Below are positions 4,485 through 6,744 of a stretch of DNA of 6,744 nt, in pieces (position 1 is the stretch's first letter; each line of letters starts with the position of its first letter). This DNA comes from Firmicutes bacterium CAG:449. GTDB taxonomy: Bacteria; Bacillota_I; Bacilli_A; RFN20; CAG-449. Location of the stretch: assembly GCA_000432895.1 (NCBI GenBank), contig FR889446.1, positions 10,817 through 17,560 on the forward strand, read 5' to 3'. A program made the position numbers and the translations under genes. The notes below the pieces were generated by a model. The model searched no databases. It was not told the origin of the DNA and saw nothing but the letters and a program-made list of their open reading frames with translations.

Positions 4485-6744
4485 ATGGAAAATCAAATTA
4501 AGGTTAATTTATGGACAGAACAATTATTAAATGAAGTTAATAGTAGTTCACTTACTAATTTTGCTTCAAATGATAAAAATATATTAAGGATGGTAAATCA
4601 TCAATATGATGAAATTTTTTCTTTGTTAAGTAAAGGTAAAACCATTAAAGTTGCTAATTTAGATTTATCTTCTAGAACTCTTATGCAAGCTTTAAATGAA
4701 ATAGAAAAAGAGGATGTAAATAATAAAAAAGTATCTATTTATACTTCGAGTGATTTCCATAAACAAAATGAAATACTTTCTAAGTTCGTTTCTAGGAAAG
4801 ATGTTTTTTTAACATTTGGTTTACTTGATTATTTTGAAGATAATAAAATGATAATTAAGTCCGCGCCACTTGTTTTAATGCCAATTAGAATTGAATATAT
4901 TGCTAATCAATCTTTTTATCAAATTAGTTGTATTAATCATGAAGTTTTATTAAATGAAGCTTTAATTTTAAAATTAAATGAAACTAGAAGAATTGATTTA
5001 TCTTATCCTTTAGAAAATGATTTTTCTTTAATTGAATTTTTAACTTATGTTTCTACTAAAGTAAGAAATAATCATTTTTCTGTTAATAATGGTTGTTTTA
5101 TTACTAGTTTTAATTATCGTTGTGTTTATGATTATCAAGAATTTATTTCTAGAAAAAATGAAATAAGTTCATTAAATCTTGTTAAATCAATTTCTTATTT
5201 AAATGCAGAATTTTTTAATTTAAATAAAAACACCTCCTCAAGATTAGATAATCATTATATTTCATTACTTGATTTAGATAATGAAGAATATAAAATTATT
5301 AAAAGATTAAACGTTAGAGATAATATCTTTTTGAAGACTAATTCTGAAGAAAATAAAGAGCATCTTTTAATTAATATTATTTATAATTATCTTCTAAATA
5401 ATAAAAAAATAGTAATAACTTATGATGATAATAAATCATATCAAAGTATTTTAAAAATTATTAAAGAAAGTAAATTACAAGAATTTTCTTTAATTTTATC
5501 AACAAATAAAACATCTAAAGAAGGCTTAATAGAAAAATTATTAAAACAAGATAAATTAGATTTTGATATAAAATTGTTAGATGAAGATAAAATTAATGAA
5601 ACAGTTGATACTTATTATTTATTAAAGAATAATTTTAAAAAATTTATTAATTCTTTAAGAAAAAATAATGAGCCAATGAATTTATCAATCAATAGAGCAA
5701 TTATAGAATATTATTCTTTAGATGATATCCCTTTTTTAGATATTGAAATTCCTAATGTTAATTTAATTGATGAAAAGAAATTAAAAGAATATGTTGATGA
5801 TATTAATTCTTTAATGAATTCATTAACTAATTTAAGGTGTAATTATGTTGATCATCCTTTTTATGGCTTTAATAATTTAAATTGTAATCAACAACAATAT
5901 CTTGAATTAAAAGAAAAACTAGTTTTATTAAGTTCTGAATTCGTTCCTAGTAACAATGCATTTAATTTACTAGAGGAAAAATATCATTTACCAAAACCTA
6001 ATAATTTACAAGAAATGAAATGTATTTTAAATCTTGTGTCATTAATTCCAGATTGCATTAATATTGATATAAAATATTTTGAAATTGAAGATTATGATTT
6101 TGTGTATAGTTCATTGGCTAAATATAATAATTTATCTAATGAATTAAACAAAATTAGAAATGAAATTATTTTTTTATATGAAGATAAAGTATTTTTAATT
6201 GATAATATTATTTTAACTGCACAATTAAAACAAAGTCCTTTAAAAAGAAAAATCATTAAATCATACAAAGAATATTTTTCAAATAGTGTAAAAATTGATG
6301 AAGAAATATTAATACAAGTTAATAATATTTTAAGTGAATATTATTCTTTAAAAGCACAGATAAATGATATTTTTAAAGAAAATGAAAAATATAAAGATCT
6401 TTATAAAGAAGGTAGTTTTGATTTAAATTTATTTAAACAAAGAGTTAATCTTATTAAAGATTTTAATAATAATTGTGAATTTTTAAATAAAAGGTCTATT
6501 CCTTATTCATATAAAAAGCTAACTAATTTTGATGAAACAAAAGTTAAAGAATTACTTTTAGATAAAAAGAAATGTCAAATTGCTTTTAATCATTTATTAA
6601 ATCTAACTAATTATATAGAAAAATATTTTGATAAAAATCTAGTTAATTTTCAAACAATGTCTTTTGTTAACTTAGAAAAAAAGGTTAATTTAGCTAGTAA
6701 AAATTTTTCTTCTATTAATGAATATTTGAGTTTTTATTTAACAT
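4485..6744 (+). CDS. DUF4011/superfamily 1 helicase-like giant, P-loop degenerate, 3' end missing
   Basis: The frame runs 753 codons from ATG 4485 to the window edge without a stop. An AAGGA lies 10 bases upstream, and the nearest in-frame upstream stop is at 4446. The N-terminal 250 residues follow the DUF4011 order: WTEQLLNEV and an N-rich turn (10-30), LMPIRIEY in the place of the LLLVPVELE segment (131-138), then the run into the helicase core. At 265-311 the core aligns without gaps to the family pattern D-x-x-Q...FVLQGPPGTGKS...GKRVLFV, but the Q is Glu268 and the P-loop reads TNSEENKE (285-292, bases 5337-5360): only Lys291 remains. The helical insert beyond has HPFYGF (457-462) where relatives have HPWRG. 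Walker B and any C-terminal nuclease domain would lie outside the window. Intact relatives are very large ATPases, several linked to phage defence or nucleic-acid processing. I am sure of the gene, fairly sure of the family, and infer loss of ATP binding. Confidence 0.8.
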   Translation, partial: MENQIKVNLWTEQLLNEVNSSSLTNFASNDKNILRMVNHQYDEIFSLLSKGKTIKVANLDLSSRTLMQALNEIEKEDVNNKKVSIYTSSDFHKQNEILSKFVSRKDVFLTFGLLDYFEDNKMIIKSAPLVLMPIRIEYIANQSFYQISCINHEVLLNEALILKLNETRRIDLSYPLENDFSLIEFLTYVSTKVRNNHFSVNNGCFITSFNYRCVYDYQEFISRKNEISSLNLVKSISYLNAEFFNLNKNTSSRLDNHYISLLDLDNEEYKIIKRLNVRDNIFLKTNSEENKEHLLINIIYNYLLNNKKIVITYDDNKSYQSILKIIKESKLQEFSLILSTNKTSKEGLIEKLLKQDKLDFDIKLLDEDKINETVDTYYLLKNNFKKFINSLRKNNEPMNLSINRAIIEYYSLDDIPFLDIEIPNVNLIDEKKLKEYVDDINSLMNSLTNLRCNYVDHPFYGFNNLNCNQQQYLELKEKLVLLSSEFVPSNNAFNLLEEKYHLPKPNNLQEMKCILNLVSLIPDCINIDIKYFEIEDYDFVYSSLAKYNNLSNELNKIRNEIIFLYEDKVFLIDNIILTAQLKQSPLKRKIIKSYKEYFSNSVKIDEEILIQVNNILSEYYSLKAQINDIFKENEKYKDLYKEGSFDLNLFKQRVNLIKDFNNNCEFLNKRSIPYSYKKLTNFDETKVKELLLDKKKCQIAFNHLLNLTNYIEKYFDKNLVNFQTMSFVNLEKKVNLASKNFSSINEYLSFYLT

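Noticed and set aside
1..6744. CRISPR arrays, tRNA or rRNA genes, insertion sequences
   Set aside because: No spaced direct repeats, no cloverleaf-like sequence, no rRNA-like GC-rich block and no transposase frame or terminal inverted repeats were found.

Overview
The window is very AT-rich. Its codons end almost always in A or T, and all six complete genes stop with TAA. TGG is the only tryptophan codon and no TGA is read through, so the standard bacterial code fits. Der followed directly by GpsA, then a SpoVIF-type sporulation protein, points to a low-GC Gram-positive (Bacillota). A spore-forming or recently spore-forming gut lineage of the Erysipelotrichia/Bacilli kind fits best. This placement is inference from gene content and composition.

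Layout. Positions 2-1960 form a left-to-right housekeeping cluster: the C-terminal half of the ribosome-assembly GTPase Der (cut by the window edge), gpsA starting on the base after the der stop, and 42 bases later spoVIF, closed by a hairpin terminator at 1961-1982. A sigma-K-like promoter and a hairpin holding the ribosome-binding region and start codon lie just before spoVIF. At 2002-2030 there is a consensus housekeeping promoter (TTGACA, 17 bases, TATAAT). It drives a two-gene unit: a 44-residue peptide gene (2055-2189) and, 5 bases after its stop, a secreted protein with three BspA-type leucine-rich repeats (2195-3325). This unit ends in a strong terminator that sits back to back with the terminator of the convergent gene. 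That gene (3416-4339, minus strand) is a membrane-anchored family 2 glycosyltransferase of the polyprenyl-phosphate type.

A 145-base divergent intergenic region (4340-4484) carries outward promoters for both flanking genes, with an 18-base palindrome between them. From 4485 to the window end runs an open frame of 753 codons with no stop. Its N-terminal order matches the large DUF4011-type superfamily 1 helicases, but the P-loop and the upstream Q motif appear to be destroyed. It is the most unusual object here.

The left block is core metabolism, ribosome assembly and sporulation. The right block (small peptide, repeat protein, glycosyltransferase, helicase-like giant) looks like accessory or cell-surface material. 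Nothing in the sequence proves that its parts act together. I saw no tRNA, rRNA, CRISPR array, transposase or attachment site.
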